Below are positions 33,726 through 43,212 of a DNA stretch of 64,000 bases, in pieces (position 1 is the stretch's first letter; the number at the start of each line of letters is the position of its first letter). The position numbers and the translations under genes were made by a program. This DNA comes from JBKBYG01 sp046313435 (GTDB taxonomy: Bacteria; Pseudomonadota; Alphaproteobacteria; Rickettsiales; Arcanibacteraceae), in the NCBI GenBank assembly GCA_046313435.1, contig JBKBYG010000001.1, forward strand, positions 1 to 64,000, given 5' to 3'. The notes beneath the pieces were generated by a model, which was not told the origin of the DNA, did no database searches, and worked only from the letters and a program-made list of their open reading frames with translations.

Positions 33726-34854
33726 TTTAGCTATTTACATCCATTGGCCATTTTGCAAATCTAAATGTCCATATTGTGATTTTAATAGCCATGTTAGAGA
33801 AAATATAGATCAAGATTCATGGGAGACAGCTTATTTAAAAGAAATTGATAATTTTAAAGACATAATAGAGGGAAGATATATAGGCTCAATATTTTTTGGA
33901 GGCGGTACGCCTTCACTAATGCCTCCCATTATTGCTGAAAAAATAATTGATAAATTTTCTAAAATATCTCAAATCGATAATAAGACTGAGATAACGTTAG
34001 AAGCAAATCCTACTTCGGTTGAAATCAAAAATTTTAAATCTCTTAAATCTGTGGGTATAAATAGAGTTTCACTGGGAATACAATCTTTAAATTCTAAACA
34101 TCTTGAGTTTCTAGGCCGTAATCATTCAGCAAATGAAGCAAAAGAGGCTATTTCCTTTGCAAGAGAAATATTTAATAATTATTCATTTGATCTAATTTAT
34201 ACTTTACCTAATCAAACTCTTGGCAGTTGGGAAAAAGAATTAACTTATGCATTAGAATTTGCTGGAAATCATTTATCTCTTTATCAATTAACAATTGAGA
34301 AAGGAACAAAATTTTATAGTGATTATAAAAATAAAAAATTCTCCTTACCTAATGATGATGAATCAGCTTTATTCTATCAACTTACTCAGGATATTATGAA
34401 TACTAATGGTCTTCCTGCATATGAAATTTCTAATCATGCTAAAGCTGGTTATGAATGTAAGCATAATTTAGCTTATTGGAAATATAAAGAGTATTTAGGA
34501 ATAGGACCTGGAGCACATAGTAGGATCAATAACCAAGCATTAATTATGATTCATCATCCTGAAAATTGGCTTGAAAAAATTATGAGTAGTAATTCAGCAA
34601 TCCAATCTCAAGAAGATTTAAATATCCAGGATAAAATTTCTGAAATATTACTTATGGGGTTACGTTTAAATGAGGGAATTAATCTAGAAGATTATAAAAC
34701 AAAGTTGAATGTTGATTTGCTAGAATATATAAAACTTTCAAAGCTGCAGCAATTACAAGAATTAGGATTATTAGAACATAAAACTCCTAATATTGTTTTA
34801 ACCCCAAAAGGGTTTTTAGTAACTAATAAAATAATTTCTGAATTACTTAACTAG
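33715..34854 (+). CDS. hemW: HemW, haem chaperone (HemN-like radical SAM protein)
   Basis: A 379-residue protein from ATG 33715, inside the end of rdgB; an in-frame TTG at 33700 is less likely. The radical SAM motif is C-x3-C-x2-C within HWPFCKSKCPYCDFN. The GGGTPSLM motif, LEANPTSVE and a C-terminal HemN-like YLGIGPGAHSRI stretch follow. The usual CNF motif that marks true CPDH is absent, as in HemW. Family knowledge: binds haem and delivers it to respiratory proteins, and does not act as a coproporphyrinogen dehydrogenase. It ends the rph operon. Confidence 0.88.
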   Translation: MKNDLAIYIHWPFCKSKCPYCDFNSHVRENIDQDSWETAYLKEIDNFKDIIEGRYIGSIFFGGGTPSLMPPIIAEKIIDKFSKISQIDNKTEITLEANPTSVEIKNFKSLKSVGINRVSLGIQSLNSKHLEFLGRNHSANEAKEAISFAREIFNNYSFDLIYTLPNQTLGSWEKELTYALEFAGNHLSLYQLTIEKGTKFYSDYKNKKFSLPNDDESALFYQLTQDIMNTNGLPAYEISNHAKAGYECKHNLAYWKYKEYLGIGPGAHSRINNQALIMIHHPENWLEKIMSSNSAIQSQEDLNIQDKISEILLMGLRLNEGINLEDYKTKLNVDLLEYIKLSKLQQLQELGLLEHKTPNIVLTPKGFLVTNKIISELLN

Positions 34855-34894
34855 ACTTCTTGCATATCCCTGCTTTTGTGAGAAATCTAATGAA
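34854..34894. repeat. short family I-like repeat after hemW
   Basis: TAGACTTCTTGCA near 34854-34866 and GTGAGAAATCTAATG near 34880-34894 are imperfectly inverted. The left arm shares CTTCTTGCA with the elements at 8863 and 17787. It is weak and short but placed in the same kind of position, directly after a stop codon. Confidence 0.35.
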
Positions 34895-34947
34895 TCTTTT
34901 ACAGGTTATTAATTTTTTTACATTAAAATATAATATACGAAATTATT

Positions 34948-37524
34948 ATGGTATATTATATGACAGGAATAGAATTTTCTGAAAAGGCAAATTTAAGTTC
35001 AGCCCAACTTTTAGAAATTGCTAAAACTACTAGAGATAATGTAGTTACTCAAGTTATCAATGATGATACAGAGGGTTACATTGTTTATGATGATCAAGAG
35101 AAAATTAAGGAAAGCATAAATTCAGCACTAAGAAGTGAAGGCTATATTGACCATAACAAAATAATCCACGAACTTCATATACTACGAGACCTACAAAATG
35201 GAATTAAAATATATGAAAAGGACAGCAATTTAATTAGGGATACTAGGGATACTAGAGAAAAAACTTCTGATAAATTTTCAACTAAAATAGCTTATCAAAT
35301 CCAATTTTTAAACATGGTAAGAAGTGCTCAAATATTAATGGCTGAATACGTAGTAGAAGATAAAAAGGAGGATGAAATTAAAGCCAAATTAAAGGAAATG
35401 GCAAAGCATTTTTACGAGAATATTGAGAAAATAGATAATGAAAAAGAGCAACAAAAATTTTTACTTGAACATAACAATATACTTATAGAAAATGTTGCAA
35501 AAACCTTAGATATTCCTCAAAAGCAACTTCGTAAAGAAATTCAACTCACAATGGATTATGCAAATTTTGAAGATAATCATTATAATTTATCTACGATTTC
35601 AAAAATTGAAGGTAAAACTTCAGAAATTGAAGGTAAAATAGTAGTACAATCAGATGTTGCTATAGTTGGAACCACTGAAGAGCAAAAAGGATATTATCAA
35701 TCACTATTTTATCATAAGTCTCAATCAGGGAATTTTTCAGAATTAGAGAATGAGCTTAAAAATGATAAGGATAATAAGTTTCCGGAGTTTTTCAAAAATC
35801 TAAGTTCCACTGAACAGAGATTAGTCTATAGAAATATTGATGATTTATATTATGGTAGAAAAGTTCATAATACCCAGCTTAGAAATATTCCAGGTGTAAA
35901 AAATGCATATAATTACAGTGTAGCGATTTGGGATGGTACGAATTTACAGGAAAAGCTTAGTGAGCTTCGTATTGGTACTGTATATTGTACTAATGAGTGT
36001 AAAGATAGCGAAAAAATTTCAGCGAGTAGTCTTAAACAGCTTAAAGAAGCAACGGGAAAAAAAATAATCCATTTTACTAGTTTAGTTACTCCTTTTGTTC
36101 CTAATATTAAATTTAGAGTTTTTAATAAGCCAATCAAAGTCCTTTCACACATAGAAACAGATGTTTTTAATGCAGCAAAAGCTGCTACAAGTGCTACTAA
36201 TGATCTACATAGTAACGTAGCCTTAAATAATATGAGAAGGTTAGTTAGCAATCATTATGAGGGATTAGAAATAATTATACCTCAGATTGCTGTAGATTTA
36301 GCACCACGCCATGAAGGTATACAAGATTACTTAAACTCAGGAAAAGGATATGAAAAAGCAATCCAACAATTAGAGTCGAAATTAAGTGATAAAGAAGCTA
36401 AGATTTATATAGATGATAAAGAATTTATCGAAAATCTTATACAACTTAAGAAATTAATCTTAAGCTATAAAGGTTTAGAGCGAGATGAACATAAGGGTTT
36501 ATTAGAAATCAATACTCGTGCATCTAAAATTTTTACACATATTAGCGAAAAAGGATTAATCAATTTAATTAGCTGTAAAAGTGGTAAAGATCGTACTGGA
36601 ATGCAGGCTTTGCTTAATTCTGCAAAAGCATTAGAAACCGAATTAGGTAAATCACTAGAAGATATATCACTAGATCTTACTAAAACAGGTCATCTGCAGA
36701 TAATGTCAGCAAAACAAGGTGGGCGACAAGGTTGTTTTGGAATTCTACCTGGTACAGGTGCAGCTTTTCCGAGTAAATTTAGAGAAACTAGAGAATTATT
36801 TGCACTCGAATCTGCAAAATTTAATAAAGATAAGCAAGGAATGCTTAAAGAATATAAGAAGAAAAATATAAAATCTCATGATCTTTTTAAATGGGAAGAA
36901 GTGGATTCTCTAAATGAAATTTCGCAATCTCAACTACCAAAAGACGCTCAATCAATTGAAGAGCCTAAACAAGAACTGCAGCCTCTAACCTTAATACAAA
37001 ATGAGTATTCTAAAAGATTTAATGACAGAATTAATGAGATCGTTCAATTAAAAGCCTTGTCAAAATCGTATGAGTCTGAACTGCAAAACTTTATTGCTGA
37101 AATTAAAACATTTCCGGCAATTCCTAAAAACGTTGAAAAGACAGAGCAAGGTGGAAACAAGGTAGTATTTGGAGATAACAAGACAGGTTTTATTTCAATT
37201 ATAACTAACGGGGATGGTACATATTCTTTTAAAACAAAACCTGGGGATAATGGAGGTATAAATTGTCTTTATCCTATACCGCGTAAAAATGCTCCAGGAA
37301 GCTTTGATTTGCTTAAGTTTGAAAATGGACAACTAACAGGAGTTATAGAGTCAACGAAAGGCACTTCAAGTTTAAATAAGGAGAATATAGAACATCTAAC
37401 CAAAATTCATAAAAAATCAATAGTACCAGCAACACTAATTCCAGACTTAGAAAAAATTGCAAAAGAAGAACCTAAGCCACCTTCTCAAACTACAGCTAAT
37501 AAAACGCGTAGGCATAGCATTTAG
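34948..37524 (+). CDS. SopB/IpgD-like phosphoinositide phosphatase candidate, 858 residues
   Basis: An 858-residue protein without signal peptide or membrane segment. The best motif is LISCKSGKDRTGMQALL, with Cys543-x5-Arg549 at residues 543-549. The exact CKSGKDRTG form is the catalytic loop of the SopB/IpgD/SigD type III effectors and of related inositol polyphosphate 4-phosphatases. The first 400 residues are helical and charged; the last 120 carry a small mixed domain and a basic tail (NKTRRHSI). Family knowledge: such enzymes enter host cells and remove phosphates from phosphoinositides to alter membrane traffic. Here a type IV or other secretion route would be needed. A protein tyrosine phosphatase-like role is the alternative. 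Confidence 0.8.
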   Translation: MVYYMTGIEFSEKANLSSAQLLEIAKTTRDNVVTQVINDDTEGYIVYDDQEKIKESINSALRSEGYIDHNKIIHELHILRDLQNGIKIYEKDSNLIRDTRDTREKTSDKFSTKIAYQIQFLNMVRSAQILMAEYVVEDKKEDEIKAKLKEMAKHFYENIEKIDNEKEQQKFLLEHNNILIENVAKTLDIPQKQLRKEIQLTMDYANFEDNHYNLSTISKIEGKTSEIEGKIVVQSDVAIVGTTEEQKGYYQSLFYHKSQSGNFSELENELKNDKDNKFPEFFKNLSSTEQRLVYRNIDDLYYGRKVHNTQLRNIPGVKNAYNYSVAIWDGTNLQEKLSELRIGTVYCTNECKDSEKISASSLKQLKEATGKKIIHFTSLVTPFVPNIKFRVFNKPIKVLSHIETDVFNAAKAATSATNDLHSNVALNNMRRLVSNHYEGLEIIIPQIAVDLAPRHEGIQDYLNSGKGYEKAIQQLESKLSDKEAKIYIDDKEFIENLIQLKKLILSYKGLERDEHKGLLEINTRASKIFTHISEKGLINLISCKSGKDRTGMQALLNSAKALETELGKSLEDISLDLTKTGHLQIMSAKQGGRQGCFGILPGTGAAFPSKFRETRELFALESAKFNKDKQGMLKEYKKKNIKSHDLFKWEEVDSLNEISQSQLPKDAQSIEEPKQELQPLTLIQNEYSKRFNDRINEIVQLKALSKSYESELQNFIAEIKTFPAIPKNVEKTEQGGNKVVFGDNKTGFISIITNGDGTYSFKTKPGDNGGINCLYPIPRKNAPGSFDLLKFENGQLTGVIESTKGTSSLNKENIEHLTKIHKKSIVPATLIPDLEKIAKEEPKPPSQTTANKTRRHSI

Positions 37525-37567
37525 TTATTTTAAATTTATATAAATATTAGCATAAAATATAAAAAAA

Positions 37568-39568
37568 TTAACTATAAAGATATTTTGTTTCTATTTTTTT
37601 AATTTCATCACGGATCTTTGCTGCTTTTTCAAAATCAAGATCACTTGCTGCTTTAAGCATTTCCTTGCGTAATTTATCAATATATTTTTCAAACGATAAT
37701 CCTTTAGGAATATCTGATGAAGCTTTACTATCAATTTCTACTACAGGACTATCTTTTTCATAAGCACTATGAATAATTTCTGAAATAGATTTTTTTATTG
37801 TGTATGGAGTAATATTATGTTCCTTATTATATTCCATCTGTCTATTTCGTCTGCGCTCTGTTTCAGCAAGTGCTTTTGTCAAAGATTTAGTCATGACATC
37901 TGCATATAGAATAACTCTACCTTCAATATTTCTTGCAGCTCTACCAATTGTCTGAATAAGGGAAGTTTCAGATCTTAAAAACCCTTCTTTATCAGCATCA
38001 AGTATCGCAACAAGTGTACATTCAGGAATATCCAAACCTTCACGAAGTAAGTTTACACCAATAAGTACGTCAATTACGCCTCTTCGTAAATCCTGAATAA
38101 TATCAATTCTTTCTAAAGTCAAAATTTCAGAATGAAGATAAGCAACCTTGACGCCCATTTCCCTTACATATTCAGTTAAATCTTCAGCCATTCTTTTTGT
38201 TAGGGTAGTTACTAGAACTCTTCCACCTTTGTTTGCTGTTTCCCTAATTTCAGCAAGTAAATCATCAACCTGATTAGTTACAGGTCGTACAATACATACC
38301 GGATCTATAAGCCCTGTTGGCCTAATTACTTGTTCAATGTATCTTCCACCTGTGTAGGCTAATTCATATCTGCTTGGAGTTGCTGAAACAAATATAGTTT
38401 GGGGACGCATCATATCCCATTCATCATATTTGAGTGGTCTGTTATCAAGTGCCGAAGGAAGCCTAAATCCATATTCCACTAAGCTCATTTTTCTTGCGCG
38501 GTCCCCATTATACATACCATTAATTTGAGGTACAGTAACATGGCTCTCATCAATAAATAAAAGTGCATCTCTAGGTAAATATTCAAATAAAGTCGGAGGA
38601 GGTTCTCCAGGCTTTTTACCTGATAAAAATCTCGAATAATTTTCAATACCTTTACATACACCTGATTCAATAAGCATTTCAATGTCATATTGCGTGCGTT
38701 GTTCAAGCCGTTGAGCTTCAAGCAGTTTATTTAAATGTGAAAATTCATTAAGCCTATCTTTAAGCTCAGATTTAATTTGTTTAATTGCTTTTTCAATAGT
38801 AGGTTTAGGTGTAACAAAATGACTCGATGCATAGATTACTGCTTGATTAATTGAAGCGATTTTTCTACCAGTTAAAGAATCAATTTCTGTAATTGATTCC
38901 AGTTCATCACCAAAAAAAGAAAGTCTCCAAGCTCTATCTGAATAATGGGCTGGTAAAATATCCACAGTATCTCCCTTAACTCTAAATGTACCACGCGAAA
39001 AATCAATGTCATTTCTTTCATATTGAAGTTCAACTAACTTATTTAAAAGATCAGATCTGCTAATTTTCATCCCTTTTTTTAAATAAAGTACCATTTGAGA
39101 GTATAATTCTGGTGAACCAAGGCCATATATACAAGAAATTGAAGCAACAACAATTACATCTCGCCTCTCAAGCAATGATCTAGTTGCTGAATGTCTCATT
39201 AAATCTATTTGTTCATTAATTGATGAATCTTTTTCAATATATGTATCGGTTCTAGGAATGTAAGCTTCCGGCTGATAATAATCGTAATATGAAACAAAAT
39301 ATTCTACTGCATTACCAGGAAAAAATTCTTTCATTTCACTATATATTTGGGCAGCAAGCGTTTTGTTGTGAGCCATAATGAGTGCAGGTCTTCCGGTTTT
39401 TTCAATAACATGTGCCATTGAGAAGGTTTTACCTGAACCAGTGACTCCAAGCAGGATTTGATTACGTTCTCCAGCTTCTATACCTTTTACAAGTTCACTA
39501 ACAGCATAAGGTTGATCACCAGAAAGCTTATAGTCAGATACTATTTTAAATGGTTTTACTTCAGACAT
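37568..39568 (-). CDS. uvrB: UvrB excision nuclease subunit
   Basis: A 666-residue protein. Walker A GVTGSGKT is at residues 41-48, followed by the VEYFVSYYDYYQPEAYIPRTDTYIEKD beta-hairpin with the damage-sensing tyrosines, the FIDESHVTVPQINGM motif, the GLDIPE helicase motif, QTIGRAARN, and a UVR domain at the C-terminus (EMLKAASDLDFEKAAKIRDEIKK). Family knowledge: damage verification in nucleotide excision repair, cytoplasmic. The length is normal. It converges with the phosphatase gene. Confidence 0.97.
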   Translation of the reverse strand: MSEVKPFKIVSDYKLSGDQPYAVSELVKGIEAGERNQILLGVTGSGKTFSMAHVIEKTGRPALIMAHNKTLAAQIYSEMKEFFPGNAVEYFVSYYDYYQPEAYIPRTDTYIEKDSSINEQIDLMRHSATRSLLERRDVIVVASISCIYGLGSPELYSQMVLYLKKGMKISRSDLLNKLVELQYERNDIDFSRGTFRVKGDTVDILPAHYSDRAWRLSFFGDELESITEIDSLTGRKIASINQAVIYASSHFVTPKPTIEKAIKQIKSELKDRLNEFSHLNKLLEAQRLEQRTQYDIEMLIESGVCKGIENYSRFLSGKKPGEPPPTLFEYLPRDALLFIDESHVTVPQINGMYNGDRARKMSLVEYGFRLPSALDNRPLKYDEWDMMRPQTIFVSATPSRYELAYTGGRYIEQVIRPTGLIDPVCIVRPVTNQVDDLLAEIRETANKGGRVLVTTLTKRMAEDLTEYVREMGVKVAYLHSEILTLERIDIIQDLRRGVIDVLIGVNLLREGLDIPECTLVAILDADKEGFLRSETSLIQTIGRAARNIEGRVILYADVMTKSLTKALAETERRRNRQMEYNKEHNITPYTIKKSISEIIHSAYEKDSPVVEIDSKASSDIPKGLSFEKYIDKLRKEMLKAASDLDFEKAAKIRDEIKKIETKYLYS

Positions 39569-39753
39569 TTGAATTCATTATATTAAATTATTTGTAACTT
39601 AATATATAATTGCTTAATAACAAATTTCAAACCCAGAAAAATAAAATTACAATAATTATTAAAAATTACTTGATTTTAATGATTATTAGTGTACATGTTT
39701 GTAAAAATCTTAACTAATGTACATTAAATTCCATATTTAATAAGGAAACAATT

Positions 39754-39993
39754 ATGAGTAATGATAACAATAAAAAATTTAGGGTCGAAGATTTAAATTT
39801 TACAAGTGAAGTAAATTTTAACAATTATATTTATAATTCACAATATGCTACTCCAAATATTCAAGAAACAGAGGAAAGTTTTTACTGGACAACTGCAATT
39901 CGTACAGTTCCAGTTGCTGAACAAAATTTAGATTGGACAACTTCAATACAGTTTACAGCTTCCGATGAAAATCAGCCTCAAAGAAATAGATAA
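39754..39993 (+). CDS. hypothetical small protein with a repeated WTT motif, 79 residues
   Basis: Not recognised. The gene has a good AAGGAA ribosome site 8 bases before ATG 39754. The product is polar and tandem-like in its second half: FYWTTAIRTVPVAEQ is followed by LDWTTSIQFTASDE, sharing an aromatic-WTT-[AS]-I pattern with a 17-residue period. No signal peptide or membrane segment. It could be a short secreted or filament protein; the repeats support real coding sequence, but the function is unknown. Confidence 0.55.
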   Translation: MSNDNNKKFRVEDLNFTSEVNFNNYIYNSQYATPNIQETEESFYWTTAIRTVPVAEQNLDWTTSIQFTASDENQPQRNR

Positions 39994-40073
39994 GATAAAG
40001 TATAAAAACACTTGCAAATTTAGTTAAAATTCTCTCATAATGTTTGGTTAAAATAACAATGAGGGATGTTGCT

Positions 40074-41690
40074 ATGTCATTTAATGATCTTATTTCTTTA
40101 TGTAAACGCCGAGGATTTATATTTCAATCTAGTGAAATATATGGTGGAATAAACGGATTTTGGGATTTTGGCCCGCTCGGAGTTGAGCTTCGAAATAATG
40201 TTAAAAAAGCTTGGTGGAGCGATATGGTGACTTGTCACAATGAATTTAATGTTGAAGAAGCTCCTTCAAACTTTCAAATGACGGGATTAGAAACCTCAAT
40301 TATTACTCATCCGCAAGTTTGGAAAGTATCAGGGCATTATGATTTATTCCATGACATGATGGTTGATTGTCGCGAAACAAAATTACGATATCGCTACGAT
40401 CATATTCGAGGAAGATGGGTAGAGAAGGGTGGAGAAAAAATATTTGTAGCTCTTATTGCTGATGCTGAAACTGAAAATGAAATTGCTCAGAATCGTGCGT
40501 TAAAATATTTCAAATTACGTAATTCCTATGCTGATCAACTTAAATGGTTGAGCGATTTTATAAATTTAAGTGAGGTCGAAGATAAATCCAAAATATTAGC
40601 CCCAGATGCTTCTAGTCTTGATACATTAACTGAACCAAAAGAATTCAATTTAATGTTTAAAACTTATGCTGGCGCTATTGCAAGCGATGATAATAGCGTT
40701 TTTTTGAGACCTGAAACAGCACAAGGAATATTTATCAATTTTAAAAATGTAATCGATAGTTCACGTTTTAAACTGCCTCTTGGTATTGCACAAATTGGTA
40801 AAAGCTTTAGAAATGAAATTACTCCAAGGCATTTTATCTTTAGATCGCGTGAATTCGAACAAATGGAAATAGAATTTTTCTGTCATCCTTCTGAATCTAA
40901 AAAATGGTATAATTATTGGAAAGAAAGAAGGTTCAATTGGTTAATTTCCCTAGGGCTTAAAAGAGAAAAAATCCAAATGCGTGAGCATGATGCAGATGAG
41001 CTCAGTCATTATTCAAGTGGTACTGCAGATATTGAATATAATTATCCTTTCCTGAATGAAGGTGAATATGGGGAATTAGAAGGTATAGCTCACAGGGGAG
41101 ATTTTGATCTTCGAAGCCATATGGAAGGAAAACTTGATCCAAACACTAATCCCCTCGAAGTAGAGAAAGATGATAATGGGAAAGCAAGATGGAAAGGGAG
41201 TGGAAAAAACTTAAAATACCGCGATGATATTACAGGCGAAACTTATACTCCTCATGTAATTGAACCATCAATTGGAGTTGATAGAGTATTGCTTGCATTT
41301 TTAGCGGATGCTTATACAGTTGACAAAGTACCTGATGAAAATGGAGAACTTCAAGAACGTACATTACTTAAACTTCATCCAAGACTTGCACCAGTAAAAG
41401 CTGCAATATTTCCTTTGACAAAAAAGGAAAATATGCCTGAAATTGCAAAGGATTTATATGGTAAACTTAAGACTAAATTAAATGTAACTTACGATGAAAA
41501 AGATGCAATTGGCAGACGCTATAGACGCGCTGATGAGATTGGTGTGCCAATATGTATAACGATTGATGGACAAACGCTTATTGATAATACAGTCACATTT
41601 AGACATAGGGATAGTTTAAAACAATGGCGTGTTAAAATTGAAGATTGTTTAAATTCTCTTGAAAAAGCTTTTGAAGAATTTAATAAGTAA
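40074..41690 (+). CDS. glyQS: glycyl-tRNA synthetase, single-chain (alpha2) type
   Basis: A 538-residue class II synthetase. ATG 40074 is chosen because GAGGG lies 8 bases upstream; an earlier ATG at 40059 has no ribosome site. Motif 1 region WDFGPLGVELRNNVKKAWW, motif 2 with QIGKSFRNEITPRHFIFRSREFEQMEIEFF, and motif 3 IEPSIGVDRVLLAFLAD are clear, and the anticodon-binding domain follows. Family knowledge: the dimer type found in archaea, eukaryotes and some bacteria; Rickettsia-type genomes usually carry the separate GlyQ and GlyS tetramer. Its presence here suggests replacement by transfer. A clean terminator follows. Confidence 0.92.
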   Translation: MSFNDLISLCKRRGFIFQSSEIYGGINGFWDFGPLGVELRNNVKKAWWSDMVTCHNEFNVEEAPSNFQMTGLETSIITHPQVWKVSGHYDLFHDMMVDCRETKLRYRYDHIRGRWVEKGGEKIFVALIADAETENEIAQNRALKYFKLRNSYADQLKWLSDFINLSEVEDKSKILAPDASSLDTLTEPKEFNLMFKTYAGAIASDDNSVFLRPETAQGIFINFKNVIDSSRFKLPLGIAQIGKSFRNEITPRHFIFRSREFEQMEIEFFCHPSESKKWYNYWKERRFNWLISLGLKREKIQMREHDADELSHYSSGTADIEYNYPFLNEGEYGELEGIAHRGDFDLRSHMEGKLDPNTNPLEVEKDDNGKARWKGSGKNLKYRDDITGETYTPHVIEPSIGVDRVLLAFLADAYTVDKVPDENGELQERTLLKLHPRLAPVKAAIFPLTKKENMPEIAKDLYGKLKTKLNVTYDEKDAIGRRYRRADEIGVPICITIDGQTLIDNTVTFRHRDSLKQWRVKIEDCLNSLEKAFEEFNK

Positions 41691-41727
41691 GAATATATAT
41701 TTTAAAGTTTTTATTTTCTTATTGTTC

Positions 41728-41758
41728 AAGCTGCAAAATTCAATTTGCAGCTTTTTTT
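41728..41758 (+). terminator. intrinsic terminator of the GlyRS gene
   Basis: AAGCTGCAAA (41728-41737) and TTTGCAGCTT (41744-41753) form a perfect 10-base stem with a 6-base loop, and a T run follows at once to 41758. It lies 38 bases after the GlyRS stop. Confidence 0.85.
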
Positions 41759-41893
41759 ATATCAATACTATTTTATAAATGTTGATACTAAGTATATATT
41801 ACAATAATTAATAAAAATTAATAATAAATTTTAATTATTTACTTGTAATTCATAAAAAATATATATATTAATATTAAATTTTAAGAGAATAAT

Positions 41894-42484
41894 ATTGAAA
41901 AAGATTTAACAATAGAACTTTGTGAATTCATTAAGAAGGGAGAATTTAATAATGCTAAGTCTTTATTAGAAAAATATCCCCAATTAATAAATGAGCCTAA
42001 TTCAAACTTGACTTATCCAATATTCGGGGTTGCCTTAATCGCTTTACAGCAAACAGTTAATTCTGAAGGAGAATCAGCAATAGACTTTTTAAAATTCATG
42101 CATAGTAAAGAGGCAAATTTCAATGCAACATGTGATATGCAAGATGTAGGAGAAGTTTCTTTATTAGGATATGCTATCTATATAAGTGTTAGAGAAAATT
42201 TTAAATTAGAACCAATAGCAAAACTCCTCATCGAATATGGAGCAGATATAAACCATCGATCTGTAAGTATGATTACTGATAAACTTATTGAAATTGAGTC
42301 GGTATTTGATAATAAGCAAAAAGAAAATTTAGAATTTATAAAAAATTTCAAATTTGATAAAAAAGGTAAATCTGAGGAAAAAAGTTATTCAAATGAGTAT
42401 TTAAAAACAGAAATGACAGAAATATTAAAGAAATTTAAAAATTTAAATACCGATCCAAAGTCGAATTTCCGTTCGCGATATTAA
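41894..42484 (+). CDS. ankyrin-repeat protein without a standard start codon
   Basis: The frame that ends at 42484 is open from about 41885, and its codons upstream of 42008 read EKDLTIELCEFIKKGEFNNAK and LLEKYPQLIN, an ankyrin-like helix pair. The next clear ankyrin unit is SLLGYAIYISVRENFKLEPIAKLLIEYGADINHRS. No ATG, GTG or TTG is in frame before this, only an ATT at 41894 after AAGAGAAT. Possible readings are a rare ATT start, a start lost by mutation, or decay. The C-terminus is charged and coiled. Ankyrin proteins are common host-facing factors in Rickettsiales; the role here is unknown. Confidence 0.6.
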   Translation: MEKDLTIELCEFIKKGEFNNAKSLLEKYPQLINEPNSNLTYPIFGVALIALQQTVNSEGESAIDFLKFMHSKEANFNATCDMQDVGEVSLLGYAIYISVRENFKLEPIAKLLIEYGADINHRSVSMITDKLIEIESVFDNKQKENLEFIKNFKFDKKGKSEEKSYSNEYLKTEMTEILKKFKNLNTDPKSNFRSRY

Positions 42485-42498
42485 GAGCAATTGAAAAA

Positions 42499-43212
42499 CT
42501 ATATTTGACTTAATATTAGTTGTTTGTTGTCAAAAATTTCAATTGAGTCTTGATGAGTTACGGCGATAGTTAAATCTAACTTGTTAGATACAAAATACAT
42601 ATCGCCTTCATTAAGTTCTTTATCAGCAAATAATTTGCCCTCAGCACTAAATATTTTGAGATTGCATTTAGACTTAGCTAAGAAAGCCAATTCTTCATTG
42701 TTATGAAATTTTCTTAAATTTGATTGATGATTAGTTTGAACTTCAACAAGATTAATATTTTCTATATTTTTACTATAATCTTTTAATAAATTACTTACAT
42801 CCAAAGGTTGCATTTGTAAAGAAGCAATTTCCTGAGTATTAAAATTTTCTGGTTTAATAGTGAAACTATACCAGGAAAAATAAATAACTAAGGTTATCAT
42901 TAATGTAGAAAATACTGTAAGATTATTAGGCTTATAATCATTATAAGCAATTTTCGGTTCTGGAATAATAACTTCTTTAACGAAACTAGATTTAATATCT
43001 TCAATCTCATTAGCTTTTATACCTAGAAAATTTGCATATAATTTAACATATCCAAGCATATAAACTTGAGCGGGTAATGACGTATCTTCAAAATTATTTT
43101 TTTCAATAGCTAATAAATATTCAATACGAATTTTTAATTTATCCGATGCTTCTTTTAAAGAATAACCTAATATCCTTCTCTTGTTTTCAAATAGTTGCCC
43201 TAATTGTTGCAT
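42499..43212 (-). CDS. rodZ: RodZ-like helix-turn-helix membrane protein
   Basis: A 237-residue protein. The N-terminal RodZ-type HTH (residues 1-65, with LGQLFENKRRILGYSLKEASDKLKI and the YVKLYANFLGI motif) is followed by one membrane helix at about 98-117 and a periplasmic C-terminal beta domain with LKIFSAEGKLFADKELNEGDMYFV. Family knowledge: RodZ links MreB to the wall-synthesis machinery and controls shape. The call rests on this three-part layout. It lies close to glnA, in the same direction, with 211 bases between. Confidence 0.82.
   Translation of the reverse strand: MQQLGQLFENKRRILGYSLKEASDKLKIRIEYLLAIEKNNFEDTSLPAQVYMLGYVKLYANFLGIKANEIEDIKSSFVKEVIIPEPKIAYNDYKPNNLTVFSTLMITLVIYFSWYSFTIKPENFNTQEIASLQMQPLDVSNLLKDYSKNIENINLVEVQTNHQSNLRKFHNNEELAFLAKSKCNLKIFSAEGKLFADKELNEGDMYFVSNKLDLTIAVTHQDSIEIFDNKQLILSQI

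Noticed and set aside
42008..42484. TTG start at 42008 for the ankyrin-like gene
   Set aside because: Ankyrin-like coding sequence continues in frame about 110 bases upstream, so this TTG is an internal Leu codon.
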